Positions 49,587 through 60,587 of a stretch of 64,000 bases of DNA are shown here, piece by piece (the stretch's first letter is position 1; the number at the start of each line of letters is the position of its first letter). The notes under the pieces are model-generated. The model was given only the letters and a program-made list of their open reading frames with translations. It had not been told where the DNA came from and did not search any database. Position numbers and translations under genes: made by a program. This DNA comes from Streptomyces exfoliatus (lineage in GTDB: Bacteria; Actinomycetota; Actinomycetes; Streptomycetales; Streptomycetaceae): assembly GCF_000725545.1 (NCBI RefSeq), contig NZ_JNZP01000002.1, forward strand, positions 326,962 through 390,961, given 5' to 3'.

Positions 49587-49793
49587 ATGTGCCAGCACCA
49601 GCCCGCCTGTCCCACCGCCGACTCCGCCGACCGTGAGGCGGCCCGACTGACGGCACACCACCCGGAGCAGGGCTGGAGCCTGCTGTGCAACGGCGTCCTG
49701 CTCTTCGAGGACACCGGTGAACTGCTGCCGGACGGGCAGATCATCGCCCCGCACCGGCCGCTGACGGCGGGGCAGGTGGCGACCGCCGCCTGA
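49587..49793 (+). CDS. DUF5999 family protein
   Basis: A 68-residue protein, MCQHQPACPTADSADREAAR, then LTAHHPEQGWSLLCNGVLLF with EDTGELLPDGQIIAPHRPL. Three cysteines and several histidines are conserved in this family, which I recall as small streptomycete proteins of unknown function; metal binding is possible but not shown. The start at the MCQHQP methionine is the family-typical one; an earlier in-frame ATG at 49533 would add 18 unlike residues. Confidence 0.8.
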   Translation: MCQHQPACPTADSADREAARLTAHHPEQGWSLLCNGVLLFEDTGELLPDGQIIAPHRPLTAGQVATAA

Positions 49794-49857
49794 GGGCACG
49801 GGGCAGTCACCGTACGAGGGACAGCGCGAGACATCCGAGGGACACCCGAGAGACGCC

Positions 49858-49894
49858 GAGGGCCGGCCCGGAGAAGATCTCCGGACCGGCCCTC
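49858..49894. terminator. Hairpin between DUF5999 and gcvP
   Basis: A 17-bp stem with a single mismatch (begins GAGGGCCGGCCCGGAGA, loop AGA) between the convergent stops. Confidence 0.78.
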
Positions 49895-49932
49895 ACCTCA
49901 TGCCTGAAGGCGACCCGGGGCCACCGTCATGC

Positions 49933-52818
<2,886 letters not shown>

Positions 52819-52882
52819 GTACGGAGGCCTCCTGGTCGTCACGACCTGCGAGGGGCACCACGGCGCGGGTACCCGGACGGCC

Positions 52883-53095
52883 TCCCCCTCTGTCATCTCA
52901 ACCTGAGAGTTTCACCGGCACGCCTCGCGGCACGCCGGCTTTCACCGTCGGTGAGAGCGCATGCCGTCGGACACCGCTCTGCTTTCCAGAGTGACCTCGT
53001 CCGTGCGGTACAGGGGCCTGAGAGATTCCGGGGAGGATTTGCTCCTTCGGCGTCCACCGGAAGGTTTCTCCGGGGACTCTCCCGCACAGGGTCGA
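52883..53095 (-). ncRNA. Tandem glycine riboswitch upstream of gcvP
   Basis: On the minus strand the first aptamer shows GCGGGAGAGTCC, then GCCGAAGGAGCAA and CTCTCAGGCCCC. It is followed by a linker-like CACTCTGGAAAGCAGAG and a second aptamer with CACCGACGGTGAAAGCCGG and GGTGAAACTCTCAGG, ending GACAGAGGGGG. These are the conserved gcvT-motif elements of both aptamers, just ahead of the gcvP start, so glycine should switch gcvP on. Boundaries are approximate. Confidence 0.92.
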
Positions 53096-53207
53096 CAGCC
53101 ACAGCCAGCCTACCAGCGAGGTTGCGGCTCCCATCGCTCAAGTGGCCGACATCCCAGATGTGCACTTTCGTAGGGGTGTAGAGCAGTTGCGACCAGTTGG
53201 AGGGACC

Positions 53208-53573
53208 GTGCAGACCGATATCGATCCGCGCAGCCTGATCGGCCGCAAGGCGTTCGACCGTAACGGACACAAGATCGGAACCGTGGACGAGGTGTACCTG
53301 GACGACGCGACCGGCATCCCGGAGTGGGCGGCGGTCCGCACCGGCCTCTTCAGCCGGGACGCCTTCGTCCCCCTGGACCCGAGCGAGCTGCTCGCCGACG
53401 GACTCCACATCCCGTACGAACGGGCGCTCATCAAGGACGCCCCCGACTTCGGCGTGGGCCGCCACCTCTCCCCCGAGCAGGAACTCCAGCTCTACCGGCA
53501 CTACAGCCTGACCCTGCCCCCACCTCCCACGGACACCCCGGACACGGACTTCGGCCGCCTGGCGGGCCAGTAG
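53208..53573 (+). CDS. PRC-barrel domain protein
   Basis: A 121-residue cytosolic protein. Residues about 5-75 are a PRC-barrel (RSLIGRKAFDRNGHKIGTVD, then EVYLDDATGIPEWAAVRTGL with FSRDAFVPLDPSELLADGLH). The C-terminal part ends with LSPEQELQLYRHYSL. GTG 53208 is preceded by GGAGGG. PRC-barrel proteins bind other proteins or RNA (RimM-like) in actinobacteria, often linked to stress. Divergent from gcvP across the riboswitch region, convergent with dinB. Confidence 0.85.
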   Translation: MQTDIDPRSLIGRKAFDRNGHKIGTVDEVYLDDATGIPEWAAVRTGLFSRDAFVPLDPSELLADGLHIPYERALIKDAPDFGVGRHLSPEQELQLYRHYSLTLPPPPTDTPDTDFGRLAGQ

Positions 53574-53588
53574 GACCCGTGCCACCAC

Positions 53589-53614
53589 GAGCCCGGCCCC
53601 CAGGGGCCGGGCTC
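53589..53614. terminator. Perfect hairpin between PRC-barrel gene and dinB
   Basis: GAGCCCGGCCCC, two-base loop CA, GGGGCCGGGCTC: a perfect 12-bp stem filling the gap of 39 bases between convergent stops and touching the dinB stop codon. Confidence 0.7.
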
Positions 53615-55049
53615 ACCCCGTTCCGGCCACCCCGACGCCCCCGGCGTCGACCCCCCTGTCCACCAGCGGCAACGCCTCCCCCGGCACCAGCTCCGGATCG
53701 TCCACCGCGAACGTCCGCACCCGCCCCGGCTCCGACCACGTCGGCTCCTCGAACCGCACGGTGACCCTCCCGACCCCGCTGCCCTGCACCCACCCCGCCC
53801 CGTACACGGCGTGCCGTACGTCGTTCCCCGGCGCCCAGTGCCGCTCCACCGCCCCCTCGGCCTCGGGCTCGACCGCGGGCTCGGGCACGACGGAGGTCTC
53901 GGCCGCGGCCACGGCGACCTCCCCCGCATCGCCGGCCTGGCCCTCCGCCTCCGCCCTGGCCTCCGCCTCCGCCCTGGCCTCCGCCTGCGCGAACAGGTCC
54001 TCCTGCGTGTAGTCCGCGAGCCCGCTCACCCCGACCCCGAGCAACCGCACGCCACCCGTCGTGTCCACCGCCTCCAGGAGCCGTCCCGCCGCCTCGCGCA
54101 CCACGACCACGTCGTCCGTCGGGCCCCGCAGCGTCTCGGACCGTGTCAGGGTCGAGAAGTCGTACCGCCGCACCTTCAGGACGATGGTCCGCCCCGAGTG
54201 CCCCGAGGCCCGCAGCCGGCCCACGCACCGCTCCGCGAGCCGATCCACCTCGGTCCTGATCCGCACGCGGTCGTGCAGGTCCACGTCGAAGGTGTCCTCG
54301 ACGGACACCGACTTGGCGTCCCGCTCGGCCACCACGGGCCGATCGTCGTACCCCTGGGCCATCCGGTACAGGGAGGCCCCGTGCGACCGTCCGAGGAGCC
54401 GTACGAGCTCGTCCTCGCCCGCTTCGGCGAGGTCGGCGACGGTGGTCATGCCGGCCCGCCGCAGGTGCTCCCCGGTCGCCGGGCCGACACCCGGCAGGAT
54501 CCGCACCGACCGCGGCCCGAGGAGCTCCCGCTCGGTGCCGGGTTCGATCAGGACGAGCCCGTCGGGTTTGGCCTCCTCTGAGGCGATCTTCGCGATCATC
54601 TTGGACCCGGCGAGCCCCACGGACCCGGTCAGACCGGTCGCCGCGAGGATCTCGACGCGCAGCCGCTCCCCGGCGGCCCGGGCGCTCAGGCTGTCGTCGG
54701 CCACCTCACCCGCCTCCAGGTCCACGAACGCCTCGTCGAGGCTGAGCGGCTCCACGAGCGGGGAGAGCCGTCCGAGCAGCTCCATGACCTGCTCGCTGAT
54801 CGACCGGTAGAAGGAGAAGCGCGGGACGAGGAAGGCCGCGTTGGGTGCGAGCCGCCGCGCCTGCCCCATCGGCATGGCCGAGTGCACTCCGAACCTGCGC
54901 GCCTCGTACGACGCGGTGGCCACCACGCCCCTCGGACCGAGACCGCCGACGATCACGGGTTTTCCGCGCAGGCTGGGCTTCGCCGCCTGCTCGGCGGCGG
55001 CGAAGAACGCATCCATGTCGAGATGCAGGATCGTCGGCGCGGCTCTCAC
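53613..55049 (-). CDS. dinB: DNA polymerase IV (Y-family) with C-terminal extension
   Basis: A 478-residue translesion polymerase, about 110 residues longer than usual. The palm has LHLDMDAFFAAAEQ and LSLDEAFVDLEAG with the catalytic acidic residues, plus YEARRFGVHSAMPM. The helix-hairpin-helix thumb (ILPGVGPATGEHLRRAG) and little finger (TFDVDLHDRVRIRTEVDRLA) follow. The clamp-binding motif QEDLF lies near residue 353, normally the protein end, but here an Ala/Glu repeat linker (AEARAEAEARAEAEG) and a domain HWAPGNDVRHAVYGAGWVQG resembling UvrD/PcrA C-terminal Tudor-like domains come after it. Confidence 0.9.
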   Translation of the reverse strand: MRAAPTILHLDMDAFFAAAEQAAKPSLRGKPVIVGGLGPRGVVATASYEARRFGVHSAMPMGQARRLAPNAAFLVPRFSFYRSISEQVMELLGRLSPLVEPLSLDEAFVDLEAGEVADDSLSARAAGERLRVEILAATGLTGSVGLAGSKMIAKIASEEAKPDGLVLIEPGTERELLGPRSVRILPGVGPATGEHLRRAGMTTVADLAEAGEDELVRLLGRSHGASLYRMAQGYDDRPVVAERDAKSVSVEDTFDVDLHDRVRIRTEVDRLAERCVGRLRASGHSGRTIVLKVRRYDFSTLTRSETLRGPTDDVVVVREAAGRLLEAVDTTGGVRLLGVGVSGLADYTQEDLFAQAEARAEAEARAEAEGQAGDAGEVAVAAAETSVVPEPAVEPEAEGAVERHWAPGNDVRHAVYGAGWVQGSGVGRVTVRFEEPTWSEPGRVRTFAVDDPELVPGEALPLVDRGVDAGGVGVAGTG

Positions 55050-55114
55050 GTATCCGATGCTGCCTTACGCCACTGACAACGCCGCACGGGACGCATCGAG
55101 GAGCGAGAGGCTCC

Positions 55115-55771
55115 TCAGACCGCCTTGTCCCGCCGCCGCCTGGCCAGCTCGTCCCCGGGGTTGTGCCCCACGAGCGTCTCGCCCGTGTCGACCCGCTCCC
55201 CGTGCAGCTGCGAGAGCGCCGCCTCGACATCCCGCCAGACCACGCCGACGGCGATGCCGAAGACGCCCTGGCCACCCTGGAGCAGGTCGACGACCTCGTC
55301 CGGCGAGGAGCACTCGTACACCGTGGCCCCGTCGCTCATGAGCGTCATCCGCTCCAGATCGCGGAAGCCCCGCGCGCGCAGATGCTGCACGGCGGCCCGG
55401 ATGTTCTGCAGGGCCACGCCGGTGTCGAGGAAGCGCTTGACGATCTTCAGCACGACGACGTCGCGGAAGCTGTAGAGCCGCTGTGTCCCCGACCCGTAGG
55501 CGGGCCGCACGCTCGGCTCCACGAGCCCCGTACGCGCCCAGTAGTCCAACTGGCGATAGGTGATCCCGGCCGCGGCGCAGGCCGTCGGGCCCCGGTAGCC
55601 GACCACCTCGCCCGCCGCGCCCGGGCCCTCGCCCGGTTCTGTGCCGCTCAGTCCGGTGCCCGCACCGGTGCCCGTACCGAAGTCGCCCACACTGCCGTGA
55701 AGCGGATACGGGCCGCTCTCTCCGGACGCGCGTCCGAGCGAGCTCCCTGCCGTACCGTCCGCGCTGCTCAT
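55115..55771 (-). CDS. MerR-family transcriptional regulator
   Basis: A 218-residue regulator with a long Gly/Thr/Ser-rich N-terminus (about 55 residues) before the MerR winged helix (GPTACAAAGITYRQLDYWAR, then TGLVEPSVRPAYGSGTQRLY and SFRDVVVLKIVKRFLDTGVA). A long C-terminal dimerisation helix and ligand-free tail follow. It is the actinobacterial SCO/Rv1830-type regulator found just downstream of DUF151 and FtsR-type genes. The start at 55771 (MSSADG) lacks a strong ribosome binding site. Confidence 0.82.
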   Translation of the reverse strand: MSSADGTAGSSLGRASGESGPYPLHGSVGDFGTGTGAGTGLSGTEPGEGPGAAGEVVGYRGPTACAAAGITYRQLDYWARTGLVEPSVRPAYGSGTQRLYSFRDVVVLKIVKRFLDTGVALQNIRAAVQHLRARGFRDLERMTLMSDGATVYECSSPDEVVDLLQGGQGVFGIAVGVVWRDVEAALSQLHGERVDTGETLVGHNPGDELARRRRDKAV

Positions 55772-55963
55772 CACGCCGACCCTCCGTCCTTGACCTGCCC
55801 ACACGAAGGTAGGCAGTCACTCGGGGTGCGTCAACGATCGCCACACTCGGCACGCCGAGTGATAATCACCCTGAGAGTGGTTTCCCGTATCTCTCGCCGG
55901 GGAAAGGCTACTCGAATGCTCTGACGGCACCCCGCGAACGGCGCGCGGCCGCGTCGCTCCGCG

Positions 55964-56437
55964 TCACTGACTGTTGGTCCCGAAATCCTCCGGTGAGATC
56001 TGGTCGAGGAACTCGCGGAACTTCTCCACCTCGTCCTCCTGCTCGTCCGGAATCGCGATACCGGCGTCGTCCAGCACACCGTCACTGCCGAAGATCGGCG
56101 TTCCGGTCCGAAGGGCGAGCGCTATCGCGTCCGACGGCCGCGCACTCACCTCGACGCCGCTGGCGAAGACCAGTTCGGCGTAGAAGACCCCGTCACGCAG
56201 ATCCGTGATGCGGACTTCGGTGAGTTCCTGTCCCACAGCCTCCAGCACGTCCTTGAACAGGTCGTGCGTCAGCGGCCGCGGCGGGGCCATCCCCTGCTGG
56301 GCGAAGGCGATCGCGGTCGCCTCCCCCGGTCCGATCCAGATGGGGAGGTACCGATCGCCTCCCACTTCACGCAGGAGCACGATCGGCTGGTTGGAGGGCA
56401 TTTCCACCCGGACACCCACAACGTCGAGCTCGTTCAC
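55964..56437 (-). CDS. Bifunctional nuclease-family (DUF151) protein
   Basis: A 157-residue cytosolic protein. It starts VVGVRVEMPSNQPIVLLREV and contains the family block GPGEATAIAFAQQGMAPPRP with LTHDLFKDVLEAVGQELTEV and the middle SARPSDAIALALRTGTPIFG. Plant homologues are nucleases; the bacterial activity is not established. An acidic C-terminus (PDEQEDEVEKFREFLDQI) follows. Same-strand position between the two MerR genes is conserved in actinobacteria. Confidence 0.87.
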   Translation of the reverse strand: MNELDVVGVRVEMPSNQPIVLLREVGGDRYLPIWIGPGEATAIAFAQQGMAPPRPLTHDLFKDVLEAVGQELTEVRITDLRDGVFYAELVFASGVEVSARPSDAIALALRTGTPIFGSDGVLDDAGIAIPDEQEDEVEKFREFLDQISPEDFGTNSQ

Positions 56438-56502
56438 ACAGCAACCCTAGGACGTGCCCGACCGGTTTGGATAGTCGGGCCCCTCCAAGGCCGCCCTGGA
56501 CG

Positions 56503-57243
56503 TCACTGGAGACGGATGCCCAGAGCGGTCTGTACGAGGGCCGCGTGCAGCCTCACCGACTGCGCGGCCAGCTCCTGGGCGGTGGCCTCCGCATGCGCTC
56601 TGGTCTGCGGATTACGGTGCCGGCGGAGCGGCGCGACGACCTGTTCGATCAGTCCGGCCTCCCGGTCCGCGGCCGCCTTGACGGCCCGCAGGTGCCGGGG
56701 TTCGAGACCGAATCTCCCCAGATCCGCGACAAGCCGCGCGACGGTCACGCTCTCGGGGTCGTAGCCGCCGCTGTCCGCCTCGGAGATCAGCCCGTACGAC
56801 TCCCACTCCGCCAGCTCGGTCTCGGTGACCTCGGCCGCGGCCAGCAGCTCGGCGCGCCCGATCCGGGCGGCGGTGGGCGGCTCCGCGTCCTGCTCCCAGG
56901 CACCCTCGAGCAGGTTGGACCGGCGCCCCGGGGCCGGGAGCTTGATCTGCTCTCCCCTGGCGAGGGCGTCGAGGTGTTCGCGGATGACCTTCAGCGGAAG
57001 GTAGTGGTCCCGCTGCATCCGCAGGATCTGGGCGAGCCGCTCCACGTCCTGCGGGCTGAACTTCCGGTACCCGGAGGCCGTACGCCGGGGCTCCACGAGC
57101 CCCTCGGCCTCCAGGAACCGGATCTTGGAGATGGTCACTTCGGGAAATTCGTCGCGCAACTGGTTCAGCACCGTGCCGATGCTGACCAGCCTGTCGCCCG
57201 CGGCGGCGCCGGTTCCGGCGCCGCCCGTCGGTGTTCGCAGCAT
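56503..57243 (-). CDS. ftsR: MerR-family regulator FtsR
   Basis: A 246-residue regulator with a typical N-terminal MerR winged helix (LVSIGTVLNQLRDEFPEVTI with SKIRFLEAEGLVEPRRTASG, YRKFSPQDVERLAQILRMQ, about 18-85). The C-terminal helix-rich domain covers most of the remainder (YDPESVTVARLVADLGRFGL). This protein is the orthologue of corynebacterial FtsR and mycobacterial Rv1828, which activate ftsZ; by its neighbours (GarA-type FHA upstream, DUF151 downstream) the assignment is good. It is 29 bases downstream of the FHA gene and probably in the same operon. Confidence 0.85.
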   Translation of the reverse strand: MLRTPTGGAGTGAAAGDRLVSIGTVLNQLRDEFPEVTISKIRFLEAEGLVEPRRTASGYRKFSPQDVERLAQILRMQRDHYLPLKVIREHLDALARGEQIKLPAPGRRSNLLEGAWEQDAEPPTAARIGRAELLAAAEVTETELAEWESYGLISEADSGGYDPESVTVARLVADLGRFGLEPRHLRAVKAAADREAGLIEQVVAPLRRHRNPQTRAHAEATAQELAAQSVRLHAALVQTALGIRLQ

Positions 57244-57272
57244 GGACCTTCCCTGAAGGCTTCTCCGAGGCG

Positions 57273-58106
57273 TCAGACGCCCCGCCGGCTCGAGTGGAAG
57301 ACCAGCCGGTACTTGCCGATCTGCACCTCGTCGCCGTTGGACAGAACGACCGAGTCGATCGGCTCACGGTTGACGTACGTGCCGTTGAGGCTGCCGACAT
57401 CGGAAACGGTGAAGCTGCCGTCCTGGCCCCGCCGGAACTCGACATGCCGCCGGGAGACCGTGAAGTCGTCCAGGAAGATGTCGCTCTGGGGGTGACGGCC
57501 GGCCGTCGTCAGCTCGCTGTCGAGCAGGAACCGGCTGCCCGAGTTCGGCCCACGGCGCACCACGAGGAGCGCGGAACCCAACGGCAGGGCCTCGACGGCC
57601 GCCAGCGCCTCGGGAGAGAGCGCGGGCAGCTGGGTCTGGCCGGTGACCTCCGCGTCGTAGGCCTCGAGGCCCGAGATGGAGATCGTGGACGTCGTCTCCG
57701 ACGGACGCTCGGCGGCGGCCCCGCCCCGCAGCGGCGTGCCGCAGTGGGAGCAGAAGCGGCTGTCCGCCGTGTTGCGGTGACCGCACCTCGTACACACCGG
57801 CATGGACGCATCCTCCTGCCGCGGCTGCCCCGCCGAGGTCTGTGTCGCGTACGGATCAGAGGTAAACCCTCCACCCATACCTGAGGTTGATGGTTCTCCG
57901 AAACCTATGCGGGCGGCCCCGGCGGGGTCAACAGACGACGCGCCCGGAGTGCCCGGAATGTCACCGCCCTGACCCTCGACCTCGTCGCGGAAGAGCGGGC
58001 GCTCGCCGCCCTGCTCCTCACTCTGGGCATGGCGCGGCGCGCGGTGCCTGGCGTTGCCGCCGTCCTCGCGTGCGCTCTTGCCGAACAACTTCGCAAACAA
58101 CTTCAC
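57273..58106 (-). CDS. garA: GarA/OdhI-like FHA-domain protein with zinc ribbon
   Basis: A 277-residue signalling protein. A basic start (MKLFAKLFGK) and disordered region precede a zinc ribbon (Cys105, Cys108, Cys119, Cys122 in CTRCGHRNTADSRFCSHC). The conserved ETTS phosphorylation motif lies at 137-140, followed by the FHA domain (about 175-270, GRHPQSDIFLDDFTVSRRHV, GSLNGTYVNREPIDSVVLSN). GarA-type proteins are phosphorylated by Ser/Thr kinases and, unphosphorylated, inhibit 2-oxoglutarate dehydrogenase or glutamate enzymes. GTG 58106 is the family-typical start; ATG 57803, directly before the zinc ribbon and with its own AGGAGG, may give a second, shorter form. Confidence 0.87.
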   Translation of the reverse strand: MKLFAKLFGKSAREDGGNARHRAPRHAQSEEQGGERPLFRDEVEGQGGDIPGTPGASSVDPAGAARIGFGEPSTSGMGGGFTSDPYATQTSAGQPRQEDASMPVCTRCGHRNTADSRFCSHCGTPLRGGAAAERPSETTSTISISGLEAYDAEVTGQTQLPALSPEALAAVEALPLGSALLVVRRGPNSGSRFLLDSELTTAGRHPQSDIFLDDFTVSRRHVEFRRGQDGSFTVSDVGSLNGTYVNREPIDSVVLSNGDEVQIGKYRLVFHSSRRGV

Positions 58107-58295
58107 GGGCGATTCCCCTTGACCGAAACAGACCCGCCCGTGGGGCAGGACGAACCGAGATCCATCACACCTGCCGACCCGGACACCTTCACAACGTCCG
58201 TATCCTCCGGACAGTTTCCACCACGCACCACCGTTGTGGTGCGCCGACCCCCCGCAACGCCATGCCCTTGTCGCGGGACCCCCCTCGTCCCCCTC

Positions 58296-59234
58296 TCACT
58301 GGGAGGACGACTGAGCGTAGTCAGGCCGCTTCGCGGGTCGCAAGGCGTCGACGACGATCTTCGCCGACCGCTCCACCGTGGCCGTGGCCTGCTCCTTCTC
58401 CAGGGTCTGCACGACACCGCCGGGGATGTTGAGCGCGGGCTCGAGGTCCTCCGGCTTGCCGATGACCTTGAAGACGTACGGAGCGGCCACCTTCGTTCCA
58501 TCGATCCGCATGTCATTGCCGCTACCGGTGAAATAACTGTCCGCGACCACCCGCACACCGTTGACCTGGATCGCCTCGGCGCCCGCGGCACGCAGCTCCT
58601 GGATGGCGTCCAGCAGCATGTCCGACTCGACGGCCCCGGTGGGATCGCCGACGGTCAGGGTGATGCCCGGACCCTCGGCGGCCACGGTGCCGGCCAGGAT
58701 GCCGAGCTGCTGCTCCTTCTCCTGGGTCTGCTTCCGGGCCTCCTCGGCCTGGTCGGAGCTGGACTCCAGCTCGGTGCGCTGCTTCTCCAGCCGCGCCTTC
58801 TCGTCCTCCAGGCGCTGCGTACGGTCGTCGAGCTCGTCGAGGATCCGCACCAGGTCCTCCTGGCGCGCCCCGCGCAGCGCGCTGTTGTCGCTGGTCGAGG
58901 AGACCTGGATGGCCAGGCCCAGACCGAGCACGAACAGCAGCAGGGCCACGATGAGTTGCGCCCGGGTCACCCGAAGCGGCCACAGCGCGGAGACCAGCCT
59001 CCGGCGCCCACTCGGCTCGGCCGCGGGCGCGGGCGCGTCCTCGCGCCGCGTCCCGGACGTCGTGGGCGCGGCCTTGGCGGCACCTTCGGAGCTCTTGGAA
59101 CCCTCGGCGCTCTCGGAACTCTCGGGCTTCCGGGAGTCGGGGTTCGGGGGGTTCTCGGGGTTCTCGGGGTTCTCGGGGTTCTCGGGGTTCTCGGAGTTCG
59201 CGGCGTTCTCAGGGTTCTCGCTCATCGGCCTCAC
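58296..59234 (-). CDS. DUF881 membrane-anchored protein (second copy)
   Basis: A 312-residue protein with one N-terminal transmembrane helix (LWPLRVTRAQLIVALLLFVL, about 85-105) after a proline-rich repeat tail of ENPENPE units (9-bp DNA repeats near 59140-59205). A coiled-coil stretch follows (DDRTQRLEDEKARLEKQRTE), then the DUF881 domain (VTLTVGDPTGAVESDMLLDA-type block and INGVRVVADSYFTGSGNDMR). These proteins act at the envelope in a conserved actinobacterial cluster with Sbp; function unknown. It overlaps the sbp gene by four bases (GTGA). ATG 59225 is an alternative start. Confidence 0.8.
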   Translation of the reverse strand: MRPMSENPENAANSENPENPENPENPENPPNPDSRKPESSESAEGSKSSEGAAKAAPTTSGTRREDAPAPAAEPSGRRRLVSALWPLRVTRAQLIVALLLFVLGLGLAIQVSSTSDNSALRGARQEDLVRILDELDDRTQRLEDEKARLEKQRTELESSSDQAEEARKQTQEKEQQLGILAGTVAAEGPGITLTVGDPTGAVESDMLLDAIQELRAAGAEAIQVNGVRVVADSYFTGSGNDMRIDGTKVAAPYVFKVIGKPEDLEPALNIPGGVVQTLEKEQATATVERSAKIVVDALRPAKRPDYAQSSSQ

Positions 59235-59563
59235 GCCCGGAAGACATGGCGCCGGATGGCGGCCGCGTTGGAGAAGATCCGGATGCCGAGCACGACGACC
59301 ACACCGGTCGACAGCTGCGCGCCCACGCCCAGCTTGTCACCCAGGAAGACGATCAACGCGGCCACGACCACGTTCGAGAGGAACGACACCACGAAGACCT
59401 TGTCGACGAAGATGCCGTCGAGCATGGCCCGCAGGCCGCCGAAGACCGCGTCGAGGGCGGCGACCACGGCGATCGGAAGATAGGGCTCGACCACCGCCGG
59501 AACTTCGGGGCGGACCAACAGTCCGACCACGACTCCGACGATCAGGCCCAGTACGGCGATCAC
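59231..59563 (-). CDS. sbp: Small basic protein (Sbp, DUF1290)
   Basis: A 110-residue membrane protein with three to four helices, opening MIAVLGLIVGVVVGLLVRPE and containing VVEPYLPIAVVAALDAVFGG with LRAMLDGIFVDKVFVVSFLS NVVVAALI in continuation. Sbp is conserved beside DUF881 genes across actinobacteria and firmicutes; its role is unknown. It overlaps both neighbours by four bases, indicating tight coupling. Confidence 0.87.
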   Translation of the reverse strand: MIAVLGLIVGVVVGLLVRPEVPAVVEPYLPIAVVAALDAVFGGLRAMLDGIFVDKVFVVSFLSNVVVAALIVFLGDKLGVGAQLSTGVVVVLGIRIFSNAAAIRRHVFRA

Positions 59564-60489
59564 GATGTGCCCTTCCCTGTGTCGGCCGTGGCCCGACCGG
59601 AGGGCGTCGCCGCCCCGGCCCCCCTCGGCTCTGCGGTACGTACGGTCAGGCTCGGCGCGGCCGGCAGGCGTACGTCGCCCTCGGCCGAGATACCGCTCCT
59701 GATCCCGAAGTTCTCCACCAGCGCGTGCAGGTACTGCCCGTCGGCGCTGTCCTGGAACGCGGTGCTCAACCGCTGCCCGTCCCCGATAGCGAGGACGGTG
59801 TACGGCGGCACCAGCGGCTTGTTGTCGACCAGTATGGCGTCACCCGCGGCCCGGATCGCGGACAGCGATGTCAACCGCTGGCCGTTGATGGCGACCGCCT
59901 CGGCGCCGGACTCCCAGAGCCCGTTGACCACTCGCTGCATGTCCCGGTCGCGCACCCGGCCCGTGTCGGAGAAGCCACTGCTCTCACGCGGCCCGCCGCC
60001 ACCGGTGTCGGTGTCCTTGGCGTCGTCGACGACGAGCTTCACCCCGGGCCCGTGCACCGGCGTCGCGCCCGAGAGCAGCCCCACGAGCTCGCCCTGATCA
60101 CCGCCGTGCTGTTGCAGGGCCTGCCGCTGACGCTCCCCGACCTCGGTACTGATGCGTTCGACGTCGCGCTCCAGCTGATCGGCCGCCGACGTCTCCGCCT
60201 CGATCCGGTCGATGAGCTCCTGCCGCTCCTTGGCGACGACCGGCGCGGAGATCCGCGCCTCGGCCGCGCCCACGGTCACCACGGCGGCGGCGAGCAGCAG
60301 ACCCCCGGCCACGCCGAGCTTGGTCCGCAGGCTCCGGGGCAGCCCGCCACCGTCGGCAGCGCGCCGCGCGGTCGCCTCCGCGTAGCCGTCGTCGAGCGCG
60401 TGGTCGATCACGTTGTTCAGCAGCGACATGGACGCGTCCGGGCGTGGCGGCGGTGATCCGGTGCTCCGAACGGGGGGCTGCTGCGACAT
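59560..60489 (-). CDS. DUF881 membrane-anchored protein (first copy)
   Basis: A 309-residue protein starting MSQQPPVRSTG, with a transmembrane helix (LGVAGGLLLAAAVVTVGAAE near 60-80), a coiled coil (RQELIDRIEAETSAADQLER) and the DUF881 domain (VHGPGVKLVVDDAKDTD-type block, MQRVVNGLWESGAEAVAING, LVPPYTVLAIGDGQRLS). It is the paralogue of the gene two positions downstream, with sbp between them. Some longer starts (60498, 60513) lack a ribosome binding site as well. It is separated from the nucleotidyltransferase gene by 98 bases. Confidence 0.8.
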   Translation of the reverse strand: MSQQPPVRSTGSPPPRPDASMSLLNNVIDHALDDGYAEATARRAADGGGLPRSLRTKLGVAGGLLLAAAVVTVGAAEARISAPVVAKERQELIDRIEAETSAADQLERDVERISTEVGERQRQALQQHGGDQGELVGLLSGATPVHGPGVKLVVDDAKDTDTGGGGPRESSGFSDTGRVRDRDMQRVVNGLWESGAEAVAINGQRLTSLSAIRAAGDAILVDNKPLVPPYTVLAIGDGQRLSTAFQDSADGQYLHALVENFGIRSGISAEGDVRLPAAPSLTVRTAEPRGAGAATPSGRATADTGKGTS

Positions 60490-60587
60490 GCCGCACATCG
60501 TCGCACGTCGCACGACCTACCGCCGAATGGCCCCTCCGACTGGCGGGGAGGCCCCCTGGGGCCCCCCCCCGCCGGACGGTTGTCGCG

